Source: Bacilli bacterium
GTDB lineage: Bacteria; Bacillota_I; Bacilli_A; RFN20; CAG-826
Reading direction: 5' to 3'
DNA: 64,000 nucleotides
NCBI GenBank assembly: GCA_022641095.1
Contig: JALCDB010000003.1
Span: forward strand, 173,852-237,851
Position 1 is the stretch's first letter; every line of letters starts with the position of its first letter. The notes under the pieces were generated by a model. The model saw only the letters and a list, made by a program, of their open reading frames with translations. It was not told where the DNA came from and did no database searches. A program made the translations under genes and the position numbers. Positions 1 to 7,926 of the stretch are shown piece after piece.

Positions 1-1
1 G

Positions 2-1378
2 GCGATTCTCCATAGCGAGCTCACCCCGGGGGAACGCTACGACGAATACCGTCGCATCGCCAAAGGCGAGGCCCCCATCGTCGTCGGCGCCCGCAGCGCC
101 GTCTTCGCCCCTTTGCCGAACATCGGCCTCATCGTCCTCGACGAGGAGCACGTCGATAGCTACAAACAGGATAACGCTCCCTATTATCATGCCCGGGAAG
201 TCGCTATCATGCGGGGACGCCAAGAAAAAGCCAAGATCGTTTTAGGCAGCGCTACCCCTTCCCTCGAGACCAAAGCCCGCGCCATGCGGGGCGTTTATGG
301 CTATGCTGAGATGCGGCATCGGATCCATGATCAGATCATGCCCACAACGACAATCGTCGATCTCACGGATCGCCGCAATTTCACGAAGGACAGCGAGAAA
401 ATATCCGGCCCGCTCCTCATCAAAATCAAGGAGAAGCTCGACAAAAAGGAGCAAATAATCCTCCTTATCAACAGGAGAGGCTATTGGACCAACATCATCT
501 GCCCCCATTGCGGGCATCTTTTCCTATGCCCGAGTTGCGGCGGGAACCTTACGTATCACCAAAGCGACAATATGCTCAAGTGCCATCATTGCGGTTACGT
601 CGCCCCGTTCCCCAACCGTTGCCCCGAATGCGGGGCCAGCAACCTTATGCGGACGGGATACGGGACCGAAAGGGTCGAGAAGGAGCTGAACGACCTTTTC
701 CCCGATGCGAAGGTCGCGCGGCTCGACAGCGACGTTGGCAAGGTTAGCAGGAACGTTGAGAGGATCCTTCGCGAATTCCGCGATGGGAAGTACGATATTT
801 TGGTCGGAACCCAAATGATCGCCAAAGGCCATGACTTCCCTAACGTCACCCTTTCGGGCGTCGTTTTGGCGGACATCGGCTTGGCCCTTCCAACGTATCG
901 GGCCGCCGAAAGGACGTTCGAGCTTATAGCCCAAGCCGCCGGGCGAAGCGGTCGCTCGAGCAAGCCGGGCGAAGCCATCATCCAAAGCTATAATCCGAGC
1001 CATTACGCGATCGTTTACGGGGCCAAGCAAGACTACGAATCCTTTTTCGCCCGCGAGATGCAGGAGCGTCGCGCCCAGCAGTACCCGCCCTACGTTTACC
1101 TCTTTTTGCTCGTCTTCTCTTCCCTTTCCGAGGAGAAGGCGGTGGCGAGTTCCGGCGATTTCAAGCGGGCCCTCCTTAGCGAAAGCCTGGCGACCGTTTC
1201 CGTCGTCGGCCCTTTGCCGCCTTTCTACCTCATGAACAAGGGCAAGTATCGGAGGATGCTCCTCATCAAAAGCAAGAAGCCGGATCTTCTGCGGCCGTAT
1301 TTGAAGCGCCTTGTCTCCCGCTATGGCGGGAAAGGCGGCGTCGATATCGCAATAGATGTGGACCCGTTGGATTATTAA
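2..1378 (+). CDS. priA: Primosomal replication restart helicase PriA (5' end cut by window)
   Basis: C-terminal 458 residues of the superfamily 2 DNA helicase that reloads the replisome at stalled forks. The reading frame is open to base 2, so the start lies outside the window; the TTG at 113 is internal. Visible: the motif GARSAVFAP, the Walker B box DEEH (bases 140-151), the helicase motif GSATPS, and the four paired cysteines of the PriA zinc module between about 499 and 640 (CPHCG, CPSCG, CHHCG, CPECG). Helicase motifs V and VI follow (GTQMIAKGHDFPNVT, QAAGRSGR). It is the first gene of the classic Firmicutes priA-rsmB-rlmN-prpC-prkC-rpe neighbourhood, but def and fmt, which usually follow priA, are absent here. 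Confidence 0.97.
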   Translation, partial: AILHSELTPGERYDEYRRIAKGEAPIVVGARSAVFAPLPNIGLIVLDEEHVDSYKQDNAPYYHAREVAIMRGRQEKAKIVLGSATPSLETKARAMRGVYGYAEMRHRIHDQIMPTTTIVDLTDRRNFTKDSEKISGPLLIKIKEKLDKKEQIILLINRRGYWTNIICPHCGHLFLCPSCGGNLTYHQSDNMLKCHHCGYVAPFPNRCPECGASNLMRTGYGTERVEKELNDLFPDAKVARLDSDVGKVSRNVERILREFRDGKYDILVGTQMIAKGHDFPNVTLSGVVLADIGLALPTYRAAERTFELIAQAAGRSGRSSKPGEAIIQSYNPSHYAIVYGAKQDYESFFAREMQERRAQQYPPYVYLFLLVFSSLSEEKAVASSGDFKRALLSESLATVSVVGPLPPFYLMNKGKYRRMLLIKSKKPDLLRPYLKRLVSRYGGKGGVDIAIDVDPLDY

Positions 1379-1383
1379 TATGA

Positions 1384-1389
1384 TATAAT
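1384..1389 (+). promoter_or_regulatory. Extended -10 promoter element downstream of priA
   Basis: TGATATAAT (TG at 1381-1382, hexamer TATAAT 1384-1389) lies just after the priA stop and 26 bases before the next start. No good -35 is present at 17 bp, so it is read as an extended -10 promoter that would let the downstream genes be expressed independently of priA. Confidence 0.55.
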
Positions 1390-1415
1390 CCAATCGCGCA
1401 AAAGGATTTTTCATT

Positions 1416-1958
1416 ATGATAACCATCTCCGTTTTGGGCCTTGATCAGTTCGTGGTCGCCCGTTACAGCAAAGACAATACCGCCAATCTCGCCCAACTCT
1501 ACGAATGCGATGGGGACGAGATCAATTTCTATTGCCCCAACGCCTCCCTTTTCCACGAAGGCATCGACCAAACGAGTTGGAACGTTTATCTCATCGTAAG
1601 GGCTCCGATGAAGGTTCAGGTGGTGGAGGATAAGATCGCCTCCTATCTTCTTAAGACCCTTAAGGACTTCTCCATCAACGTCCAAATCGAATTCGTCTAT
1701 TTCCCGATCGAACGCTATCACGAACGGATCAATGAGGATTATCCGCGTTTCATCGCGAAGGACAACCTCGTCGACGTCGAGGAAGAGGAAGAGGAAGTCG
1801 ACGAGACGCTTGCCGACCCGGATGCCAATCCGCGCGATCGGAGCGATCTCGACCCGAACGATCCGAATCAGATTTTCTTAGGGGACGCGCTTGAGGGGCT
1901 TGAAGGAAAGATCGCCGCGAAAAAGGTTTCTTCTGGCAAAAAGCCAGCGAAGAAATAA
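1416..1958 (+). CDS. Uncharacterised protein with acidic linker and basic C-terminal tail
   Basis: 180 residues, not recognised. Residues 1-115 look like a compact alpha/beta domain (starts MITISVLGLDQFVVARYSK; no signal peptide or membrane segment). Residues about 117-128 are a run of Asp/Glu (VEEEEEEVDE), followed by an Asp/Pro-rich linker and a Lys-rich end (KKVSSGKKPAKK). The start is supported by AAAGGATT about 9 bases upstream and by an extended -10 promoter before it. It takes the place between priA and the rsmB-like gene where def/fmt usually lie, but shows no resemblance to either. It is not RNA polymerase delta, despite the acidic region. A role in translation or RNA modification is only suggested by neighbours. 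Confidence 0.8.
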   Translation: MITISVLGLDQFVVARYSKDNTANLAQLYECDGDEINFYCPNASLFHEGIDQTSWNVYLIVRAPMKVQVVEDKIASYLLKTLKDFSINVQIEFVYFPIERYHERINEDYPRFIAKDNLVDVEEEEEEVDETLADPDANPRDRSDLDPNDPNQIFLGDALEGLEGKIAAKKVSSGKKPAKK

Positions 1959-1979
1959 AACCCAACAGGGAGGTTCATC

Positions 1980-3314
1980 ATGCAGGAACTCGATTTGTCG
2001 GAACGGATCCTTGGGGACATTCTCGATAACGACGTCCCCTTCGGCGAGGCTTTGCGCAAAGTCTTCCAAGCCAACCAACCGCTTCGCCCAATGCGTCCGC
2101 TGGTGGCGGGATTGGTCGGCTGCGAGCTAAGGCATCACCTCCTTTTTCGCTATCTCACCGAACCGCTCGAAGGCTATGAGGCCGCCGATCGGCGCGTCTT
2201 GGCCTTGGGCTTGGGCGACCTCTATTTCTTCAAACGCATCCCCGCCGACGATATGAAGGCGGCTTTGCTCGAAAAACTCGGCGAGGAAAAAATGACCCTT
2301 GCGACGCCGCTCATCGAGAAAGCCGTCGACCCGGCCAACTATATCCCCCCCGAGCTTCCCAAAAGCTCCAACAAATACCTTTCCCTTCGTTACAACACCC
2401 CGGAATGGGTGCTTAAGATTTGGGAGCACTATGGCTATGGGACGACCTACAAAATCCTGAAGAAAAACAATCGCCCCCTCATCAACGCCGTTCGCGTCAG
2501 AACCGCCATGATTACGCCCGAACAGCTCATGAACAACAACAGCGATTACGCCAAATCCCCGATTAAGGACATGCTTTTCCTCGGCGGCAGGACGCCGCTT
2601 CGCAAATTGCCCGAGTTCCTCGCCGAGCAAGTCTTTCTCGAGAAACTCGCGACGAAGAAAATCATCGACGAATTCAAAGTGCAGGAACCGAGCGAGGTTC
2701 TTCTCTTCAATGGTAATCGCGACAGTTCGATCCTCAAGGAATTGATCGAGACCTATGGTTCCTCCATTGGGATGAACCTTGGGGTTTACGATCTTCAGAA
2801 ATACGTCGACGTGAGTCGGATGATCCGGGAACTTGGGCTCAAGAACGTGAACTTCTTCGCCGGGGATCCCTCGGCTCTCGAGGCAAGCATCAGCCGCCCT
2901 CAGGATCTCGTCATCGCCGCTCCCGACAGCTCGAACTTCGATCTTATCCGCGAGGCCCCAGACTACCTCCTTCATTTCAAAAAAGAGGGCATGGATGAGC
3001 TTTTCGCCGAGGAGAAGGCGATGCTCGAAGGCCTTTCCCAGTACGTCGACGAAGGCGGGATCTACATCTACATGATCTACACGATCTCGAAGAAAGAGGG
3101 ATATGCGACGGTTCGGGACTTCCTGCTTCGCCATCCCGAGTTCAAACTCGTGAAGGAGGAGCAGCTTTTCCCCTTTGGCGAACTCGATACCGCCCTTTAC
3201 TACGCCGCGATGAAAAAGGAAACACCGCTCGTCAAGGAGGGCGTTCCCGCCGAGGCCATCGCGGGCGTTCCCGCCCCCGTTGCGAGTTCCATGAGCGCGG
3301 AGGCCGCCAAATAG
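1980..3314 (+). CDS. RsmB/Sun-family protein lacking both catalytic cysteines
   Basis: 444 residues with the architecture of 16S rRNA m5C967 methyltransferase RsmB: an N-terminal NusB-like helical domain (about 1-125), then a Rossmann methyltransferase domain starting with LSLRYNTPEWVLKIW, and the C-terminal pattern GGIYIYMIYTISKKEG...FLLRHPEFKL. Its place before rlmN is where rsmB sits in Firmicutes. The key residues are gone: the DAPCSG box reads AAPDSS (Asp316 for Cys), YSTC reads YMIY (Tyr367 for Cys), and the Gly-rich SAM loop reads EVLLFNGNRDSS (239-250). Known RsmB needs these cysteines for transfer and release, so this copy is probably catalytically dead; RNA binding may remain. Shine-Dalgarno GGGAGG precedes the ATG. 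Only the C-terminal 25 residues are Ala/Pro-rich and family-atypical. Confidence 0.85.
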   Translation: MQELDLSERILGDILDNDVPFGEALRKVFQANQPLRPMRPLVAGLVGCELRHHLLFRYLTEPLEGYEAADRRVLALGLGDLYFFKRIPADDMKAALLEKLGEEKMTLATPLIEKAVDPANYIPPELPKSSNKYLSLRYNTPEWVLKIWEHYGYGTTYKILKKNNRPLINAVRVRTAMITPEQLMNNNSDYAKSPIKDMLFLGGRTPLRKLPEFLAEQVFLEKLATKKIIDEFKVQEPSEVLLFNGNRDSSILKELIETYGSSIGMNLGVYDLQKYVDVSRMIRELGLKNVNFFAGDPSALEASISRPQDLVIAAPDSSNFDLIREAPDYLLHFKKEGMDELFAEEKAMLEGLSQYVDEGGIYIYMIYTISKKEGYATVRDFLLRHPEFKLVKEEQLFPFGELDTALYYAAMKKETPLVKEGVPAEAIAGVPAPVASSMSAEAAK

Positions 3315-3343
3315 CCATTTTTTGGCATGGAACCGACACCATC

Positions 3344-4387
3344 ATGAAAAAGAACCTCTTCGAATACCCTTTGCCCGCTTTGGAAGAGGAAATGCTCGCT
3401 CAAGGGCAGACCCGCTACCGGGCCCGCCAACTCTACGAATGGATTTACGTCAAGCGCATTCTCTCTTTCGAAGCCATGACCGACGTCTCCAAGGCTTTTC
3501 GGGCGACCCTTGAGAGCGATTACTGCCTTGATCTTCCTCGGATCTTCCGTCGTCAGGACGCCAGCGACGGCACCCTCAAACTTTTGCTTGAGATGGCCGA
3601 CGGCAGCAAAGTCGAGACGGTTTTGATGCGCTACGACTATGGCAACGTCGTGTGCGTGAGCAGCGAAGTGGGCTGCAACATGGGCTGCGCTTTTTGCGCT
3701 TCGGGTCTCCTTAAGAAGGAGCGGGGCCTTCAGGCCAGCGAAATGGTGGGCGAGGTCTACCTTATGAACCAGCTTCTCGCCGAAGAGGGGGAGAGGGTCT
3801 CGCACATCGTGGTGATGGGGACGGGCGAGCCGTTCGACAATTACGACGAACTCATGAAGTTCATCCGCGTCATGAACGAGGCCAAAGGCTTCGCGATCGG
3901 GGCGCGCCACATCACCGTCAGCACCTGCGGGCTCGTCGATGGGATCGACAAATACGGCAAAGAGGGCCTTCAGATCAATCTGGCCATCTCCTTGCATGCC
4001 CCTTCCGACGAAATCCGAAAAAAGATCATGCCGATCGCCTCCCGTTACGACCTCAAGGATCTCTTGGCGGCGGTGAAACGCTACGAGGATGCCGGCGGTC
4101 GTCGGGTCACCTTCGAGTACATCCTTCTTAAAGGCGTCAACGACTCCCTTGCCTGCGCCGACGAATTGAGCGATCTCATCAGAGGGACGCTTGCTTACGT
4201 GAATCTGATCCCTTACAACCCCGTCAAGGAAAAACCTTTTGAGCGGAGCCCCGAGAAAACGGTTCGGGCCTTTGCCGACCGCCTCATGAAGCGCGGCGTC
4301 AACTGCACCGTCCGCAAAGAGTTCGGAACCGACATCGACGCCGCCTGCGGCCAACTCAGGGTCAAATACGAGAGGGCGAAAAAATGA
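3344..4387 (+). CDS. rlmN: 23S rRNA (A2503-C2)/tRNA (A37-C2) methyltransferase RlmN
   Basis: 347-residue radical-SAM enzyme that methylates C2 of A2503 in 23S rRNA. The radical SAM cluster is CNMGCAFC (Cys111, Cys115, Cys118), followed by GTGEPFDNYD. The C-terminal DAACGQLR supplies the catalytic cysteine that forms the methyl adduct in this family. Length is normal for Bacilli. No strong Shine-Dalgarno precedes ATG 3344. Its last codons overlap the start of the phosphatase by 4 bp (ATGA), so the genes are probably translationally coupled. Confidence 0.97.
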   Translation: MKKNLFEYPLPALEEEMLAQGQTRYRARQLYEWIYVKRILSFEAMTDVSKAFRATLESDYCLDLPRIFRRQDASDGTLKLLLEMADGSKVETVLMRYDYGNVVCVSSEVGCNMGCAFCASGLLKKERGLQASEMVGEVYLMNQLLAEEGERVSHIVVMGTGEPFDNYDELMKFIRVMNEAKGFAIGARHITVSTCGLVDGIDKYGKEGLQINLAISLHAPSDEIRKKIMPIASRYDLKDLLAAVKRYEDAGGRRVTFEYILLKGVNDSLACADELSDLIRGTLAYVNLIPYNPVKEKPFERSPEKTVRAFADRLMKRGVNCTVRKEFGTDIDAACGQLRVKYERAKK

Positions 4388-5148
4388 GGAACGATTATTC
4401 CGGCTCCTTCGCGTTCAGGACCGATATCGGAAAAGTCCGGCAATCCAACGAAGACCAAGCGTTTGTGGGAATGGGCGCCTCCGGCGAGGTTTTCCTCGTC
4501 GTTTGCGATGGGATGGGCGGAGCCAACAAAGGCGACGTCGCGAGCAAGATCGCGGTGGATTCCCTGGCTTCCAGTTTCAAAAGGAAGCATCGCCATCTTT
4601 TGGCGGCTTCCGATCGGTTTTGGATCACCAAAGCCACCAAAGCCGCCAACAGGGCGATTTTCAACGAGGCCGAATCCAACCCTGCCTATAAGGGCATGGG
4701 CACCACGATGGTGGCCGCCCTCATAAGCGGCCGGCGCCTTCTTATCGCCAACATCGGCGATTCGCGGGCTTACGTGCTAAAAGATGGCCGACTCAGGCAG
4801 CTGACCGAGGACCAGACTTACGTCCAATACCTTCTCAATACGGGTAAAATCACGCCCGAACAGGCCCTTTCCCATCCCGAGCGTCACGTTCTCATGAACG
4901 CCCTTGGCATCAACCCCAGCGTTTCCTTGACCCTTTCGTCCCGCCCTTATCGCGGGGAAACGCTTCTTCTATGCAGCGATGGCGTCTACAACTCGATTCC
5001 CGTGCCCGCGATCGAAACGATCCTTTCGACCGACGAACGAGCCGATCAAAAGGCGATGAGCCTCATCAACGAGGCCAACGCCAACGGCGGGAGCGACAAC
5101 GAAGGCGTCGCCTATTGGGAGGCCAGCATCCATGATTCGCGTCGGTGA
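4384..5148 (+). CDS. prpC: PP2C-type serine/threonine protein phosphatase
   Basis: 254 residues. PPM/PP2C metal-binding signatures are present: FRTDIGKVRQSNEDQ near the N-terminus, VCDGMGGANKGDVAS, GMGTTMVAA, ANIGDSRAYVL, LLCSDGVYN and GGSDN near the end. It is the Stp/PrpC partner that removes phosphates placed by the adjacent kinase. The C-terminus after GGSDN departs from the usual beta-strand ending. It overlaps rlmN by 4 bp and the kinase gene by 17 bp, so the three are one operon. Confidence 0.93.
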   Translation: MRNDYSGSFAFRTDIGKVRQSNEDQAFVGMGASGEVFLVVCDGMGGANKGDVASKIAVDSLASSFKRKHRHLLAASDRFWITKATKAANRAIFNEAESNPAYKGMGTTMVAALISGRRLLIANIGDSRAYVLKDGRLRQLTEDQTYVQYLLNTGKITPEQALSHPERHVLMNALGINPSVSLTLSSRPYRGETLLLCSDGVYNSIPVPAIETILSTDERADQKAMSLINEANANGGSDNEGVAYWEASIHDSRR

Positions 5149-6010
5149 TCGCGTCGACGGCCGCTACCACGTCACGGGCCGCATCGCCCATGGCGGCATG
5201 GCCGACGTCTACGAGGCGATGGATGTCATCGCCCGCCGGACCGTGTCCCTCAAAGTCATGCGCGAGGACATGATGGGCAATCCCGAGAACGTCCATCGTT
5301 TTCAACGTGAGTGCATCGCCGCGGCGAGCCTCAACAACCCCAACATCGTCAAAGTTTATGGCCAGGGCGTCGTCGATGGGCGTCCTTATATGGCCAATGA
5401 GTACATCAAAGGGCAAACGTTGCGCGACAAGCTTAACTTCTCGCCGATCCATAGCCTTTCTCCGTTGGAGAGTTGCGAAGTCATGCTTCAACTCACGAGC
5501 GGGGTCCAGTACATCCATGAGCATGGCATCATTCATCGGGACATCAAGCCCGACAACCTTTTCTATTTGAGCGATGGCAGCATCAAAATATCCGATTTCG
5601 GAATCTCGGTGGTGGTGGGCGAAGCCGCCAAAGGCGACGCGGTGAGCGGCACCGTTTACTATACGGCGCCCGAAATCCTCATGGGCAAACCCTCGGGCGT
5701 CGCGAGCGACATCTACTCGATGGGCATCGTCTTCTACGAGATTCTGACCGGCAGCGTGCCTTTCGATGGGCCCACTCCCGAGGACGTGGCCATCAAGCAA
5801 ATCAAAAGCCATTTCCCCGAACCGAGCAAAATAACCCCTTCCGTCCCGAAGGCGGTCGATAAAATCGTCGTCAAAGCCTGCCGGAAACGCCCGGAGGAGC
5901 GGTTTTTGTCCGCCCTCGAGATGCATGAGACGATCGCCGAGGCGATGAAGGACGAGCGTTCATTCGCGGAAAGGAAGAGTTTCTTCTCAAAGCTCTTCGG
6001 CTTCAAATGA
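5132..6010 (+). CDS. Soluble PrkC-type serine/threonine protein kinase without PASTA domains
   Basis: 292-residue Hanks-type kinase. Visible: glycine loop GRIAHGGMADVYEA, the ATP lysine in SLKVMRED, catalytic loop HRDIKPDN, DFGIS, GTVYYTAPE and DIYSMGIVFYEI. Family members at this locus (PrkC/StkP/PknB) are usually 550-700 residues with one transmembrane helix and extracellular PASTA repeats; this one ends after the kinase fold with a short basic-aromatic tail (KSFFSKLFGFK) and no membrane segment. It therefore cannot sense the wall directly. The gene overlaps prpC by 17 bp and rpe by 4 bp; rsgA, normally between prkC and rpe, is missing. Confidence 0.93.
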   Translation: MIRVGDRVDGRYHVTGRIAHGGMADVYEAMDVIARRTVSLKVMREDMMGNPENVHRFQRECIAAASLNNPNIVKVYGQGVVDGRPYMANEYIKGQTLRDKLNFSPIHSLSPLESCEVMLQLTSGVQYIHEHGIIHRDIKPDNLFYLSDGSIKISDFGISVVVGEAAKGDAVSGTVYYTAPEILMGKPSGVASDIYSMGIVFYEILTGSVPFDGPTPEDVAIKQIKSHFPEPSKITPSVPKAVDKIVVKACRKRPEERFLSALEMHETIAEAMKDERSFAERKSFFSKLFGFK

Positions 6011-6699
6011 TCGACCTCCATTCGTATTCGTATCCGGCTTTCTCGCCCTCGCTGCTGGCCGCCGATCATTCGCGGCTCATCGAGGAGACCCAAAAGGCCG
6101 AGCGCTTGGGCTGCCATTTCATCCACATCGACGTGATGGATGGGCATTTCGTCCCCAGCGCCTCCTTCGGCCTCGATTTCGTGAAGGAAATCCACGATAA
6201 GCACCATATGGTGAACGACGTTCACGTCATGATTGAGAAGCCATGGGCCAGCGCCGCCTCGTACGTGAAGGCGGGCGCCGACATCCTCACGTTCCATTTC
6301 GAGGCCTGCTCCGACGGGACTTGCCTTCAAAAAACCATCGCCGCCATCAAAAGCGCCGGCGGGACGGTCGGCGTCTCGATCAAACCCCTGACCCCCGTCG
6401 AAGCCATTTTCCCCTGCCTGAATGAGGTGGGGCTCGTTCTTCTCATGTCGGTTGAGCCCGGCAAGGGGGGCCAATCTTTCATCCCCGCGAGCCTAACTCG
6501 CCTTCTCGCGTTGCGGAAGGAAATCGACCGGCTTCCTTTTTCGAAACGACCGATCCTTGAAGTCGATGGGGGGATCAACGCCTTGACGGGGCCCGCGTGC
6601 CTTAAATCCGGGGCCGATCTTCTCGTCGCGGGCAGTTATCTATATGGGCACTCTGATATGAAGGAACGGATGGATGCCGTCCTGAAAGGCGGGCGCTGA
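6007..6699 (+). CDS. rpe: Ribulose-phosphate 3-epimerase
   Basis: 230-residue TIM-barrel enzyme interconverting ribulose-5-phosphate and xylulose-5-phosphate in the pentose phosphate pathway. Signatures: FSPSLLAADHSRL, HIDVMDGHFVPS (metal-binding His/Asp), MSVEPGKGGQSF and EVDGGIN. Start ATG overlaps the kinase stop (ATGA). The position after prkC is conserved in Firmicutes. Confidence 0.96.
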   Translation: MIDLHSYSYPAFSPSLLAADHSRLIEETQKAERLGCHFIHIDVMDGHFVPSASFGLDFVKEIHDKHHMVNDVHVMIEKPWASAASYVKAGADILTFHFEACSDGTCLQKTIAAIKSAGGTVGVSIKPLTPVEAIFPCLNEVGLVLLMSVEPGKGGQSFIPASLTRLLALRKEIDRLPFSKRPILEVDGGINALTGPACLKSGADLLVAGSYLYGHSDMKERMDAVLKGGR

Positions 6700-7391
6700 T
6701 GGCGGTTTACCTTCCCCTCGCAGTTGCGTGCCTCCTCTTGGGGGGGCTTGCGCCGCTAATGGGGTTCCTGGGCAAGAAAAACGCCAAGGAAACCTATGAT
6801 TTCCTTACGTATTTCCCTTATGAGCTGTATGGCGATTCAAGGGGCCCATATCGCCTTTCGGCCCGGATTCTCCAAATCTCCGCCCTTCTGTGCCCCGTCG
6901 CCGCGGAAGCCTATTTCCTCACCTCGATCTACGGGGACGGATGGGGTCAGATGGCCTTTCCCCTCGCCATCGCCCTCACCGCCCTTCTCGCTTTCTTCGC
7001 CCTCACGCTTCTTTCCCTCGTTCCGGCGGGCGAGCCTAGGAGGCACGTCGCCCTCTTTTTCCTTGGCGACGCCTTGGCGTTGCTGACGCTTTTCATGGGC
7101 GGCATTTTCCTTCTTAACCAACACGCTCTCGGCGAGGAAAGCGTCGAGGCGGCGGCTCTCGTCCTCGCCATCGCCCTTTTTGTCCTCGCCTTTTTCCTGG
7201 TTTTGGTTCTGGCGAACCCCAAACTGGCCCATTGGGCCACGATGAAAAAGGAAAGCCAACCCGATGGCACCTTTCGCCTAAGGCGGCCGCGTCCTTTCGT
7301 CATGGCCTTTTCCGAGTGGCTGGTCTATGCCGTCTACATCGTCGGGTCGTCCCTTCTCATCGTCGGCCTTGCCTTCATCGTCGTTGACTGA
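6699..7391 (+). CDS. Uncharacterised polytopic membrane protein
   Basis: 230 residues with about six hydrophobic segments (roughly 3-23, 52-72, 83-105, 117-138, 149-170 and 205-228) separated by short charged loops, including a cytosolic-looking basic loop near 175-200 (MKKESQPDGTFRLRRPR). No transporter motif is recognised. The start overlaps the rpe stop by one base (TGATG), so it is probably the last gene of the priA-to-rpe operon. It may occupy the slot of ThiN-type genes in other Bacilli but shows no similarity to them. Confidence 0.8.
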   Translation: MAVYLPLAVACLLLGGLAPLMGFLGKKNAKETYDFLTYFPYELYGDSRGPYRLSARILQISALLCPVAAEAYFLTSIYGDGWGQMAFPLAIALTALLAFFALTLLSLVPAGEPRRHVALFFLGDALALLTLFMGGIFLLNQHALGEESVEAAALVLAIALFVLAFFLVLVLANPKLAHWATMKKESQPDGTFRLRRPRPFVMAFSEWLVYAVYIVGSSLLIVGLAFIVVD

Positions 7392-7400
7392 GGGGAGCAA

Positions 7401-7426
7401 AAAGAAAACCCCTTCTTATGAAGGGG
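7401..7426 (-). terminator. Rho-independent terminator of rpmB
   Basis: Perfect 7-bp stem CCCCTTC/GAAGGGG with a 4-base loop (7409-7426); read on the minus strand it is followed by TTTTCTTTTT. It lies between the convergent membrane-protein gene and rpmB. Confidence 0.75.
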
Positions 7427-7447
7427 GACTTTTGGCGAAAAGAAAAC

Positions 7448-7738
7448 TTATTTGGATTCTTTCTTTTCCTCGGCTTTCGGGGCTTCCGCCTCGGCGGCCT
7501 CGGGTTTCTTTTCTTCCGCCGGCGCCTCGACGGCTTTGGCGGCCTCTTTTTTGGAGGCGTTTTTGTTGAGGGCCCGATAGGCGCGAGCCGACATACGGAC
7601 CTCAACCATCTTGCCGTTGATGTTCAGTTTATATTTCTGAAGGTTGACGTTCCAGACGCGACGGGTCGCGCGAACGCTGTGGCTGCGGCTGTTCCCGGAC
7701 AAAGGCCCTCTTCCGCTAACGGGGCAAACTCTTGACAT
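7448..7738 (-). CDS. rpmB: 50S ribosomal protein L28 with low-complexity C-terminal extension
   Basis: 96 residues. Residues 1-60 are L28 (MSRVCPVSGRGPLSGNSRSH, then RRVWNVNLQKYKL and RMSARAYRAL). L28 in Bacilli usually ends near residue 62; here a 35-residue tail rich in Lys, Glu, Ala and Pro follows. The start at 7738 is chosen because it matches the family N-terminus and has AAGAGG upstream; a longer in-frame ORF to 7786 adds 16 unrelated residues. rpmB near rpe is a Firmicutes gene order. It is transcribed toward the rpe operon. Confidence 0.95.
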   Translation of the reverse strand: MSRVCPVSGRGPLSGNSRSHSVRATRRVWNVNLQKYKLNINGKMVEVRMSARAYRALNKNASKKEAAKAVEAPAEEKKPEAAEAEAPKAEEKKESK

Positions 7739-7894
7739 AACTCTACCTCTTGGTGCGCGCGAATCGCGCGTTAACGAATATACCATAAAGGTATATCCAG
7801 TGCAAACACTTTGATAGCTTCCCTCTTAAAGAAAATGGGTAAGCGTTTTCTTGCTTTGTTGGGCTTCTACCCCCTTCACGCGCGCGAGGTGTGC

Positions 7895-7900
7895 TATCAT
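7895..7900 (+). promoter_or_regulatory. Extended -10 promoter of the glycogen operon
   Basis: TGCTATCAT (TG 7892-7893, hexamer 7895-7900) lies 26 bases before glgC. Upstream, AAGAAAA and TTTTCTT form a loose inverted repeat (about 7830-7854) that could be an operator; that is inference. Confidence 0.45.
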
Positions 7901-7926
7901 AAACAATGAAGCGAGGTCGTTGACTC

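Noticed and set aside
1416..1958. RNA polymerase delta subunit (RpoE)
   Set aside because: Acidic tail is similar in character, but the N-terminal domain shows none of the HARE-HTH pattern and the acidic run is short and followed by a basic end.
7448..7786. Longer L28 ORF
   Set aside because: The extra 16 residues lie before the conserved start MSRVCPVSG and the ribosome site sits inside them.
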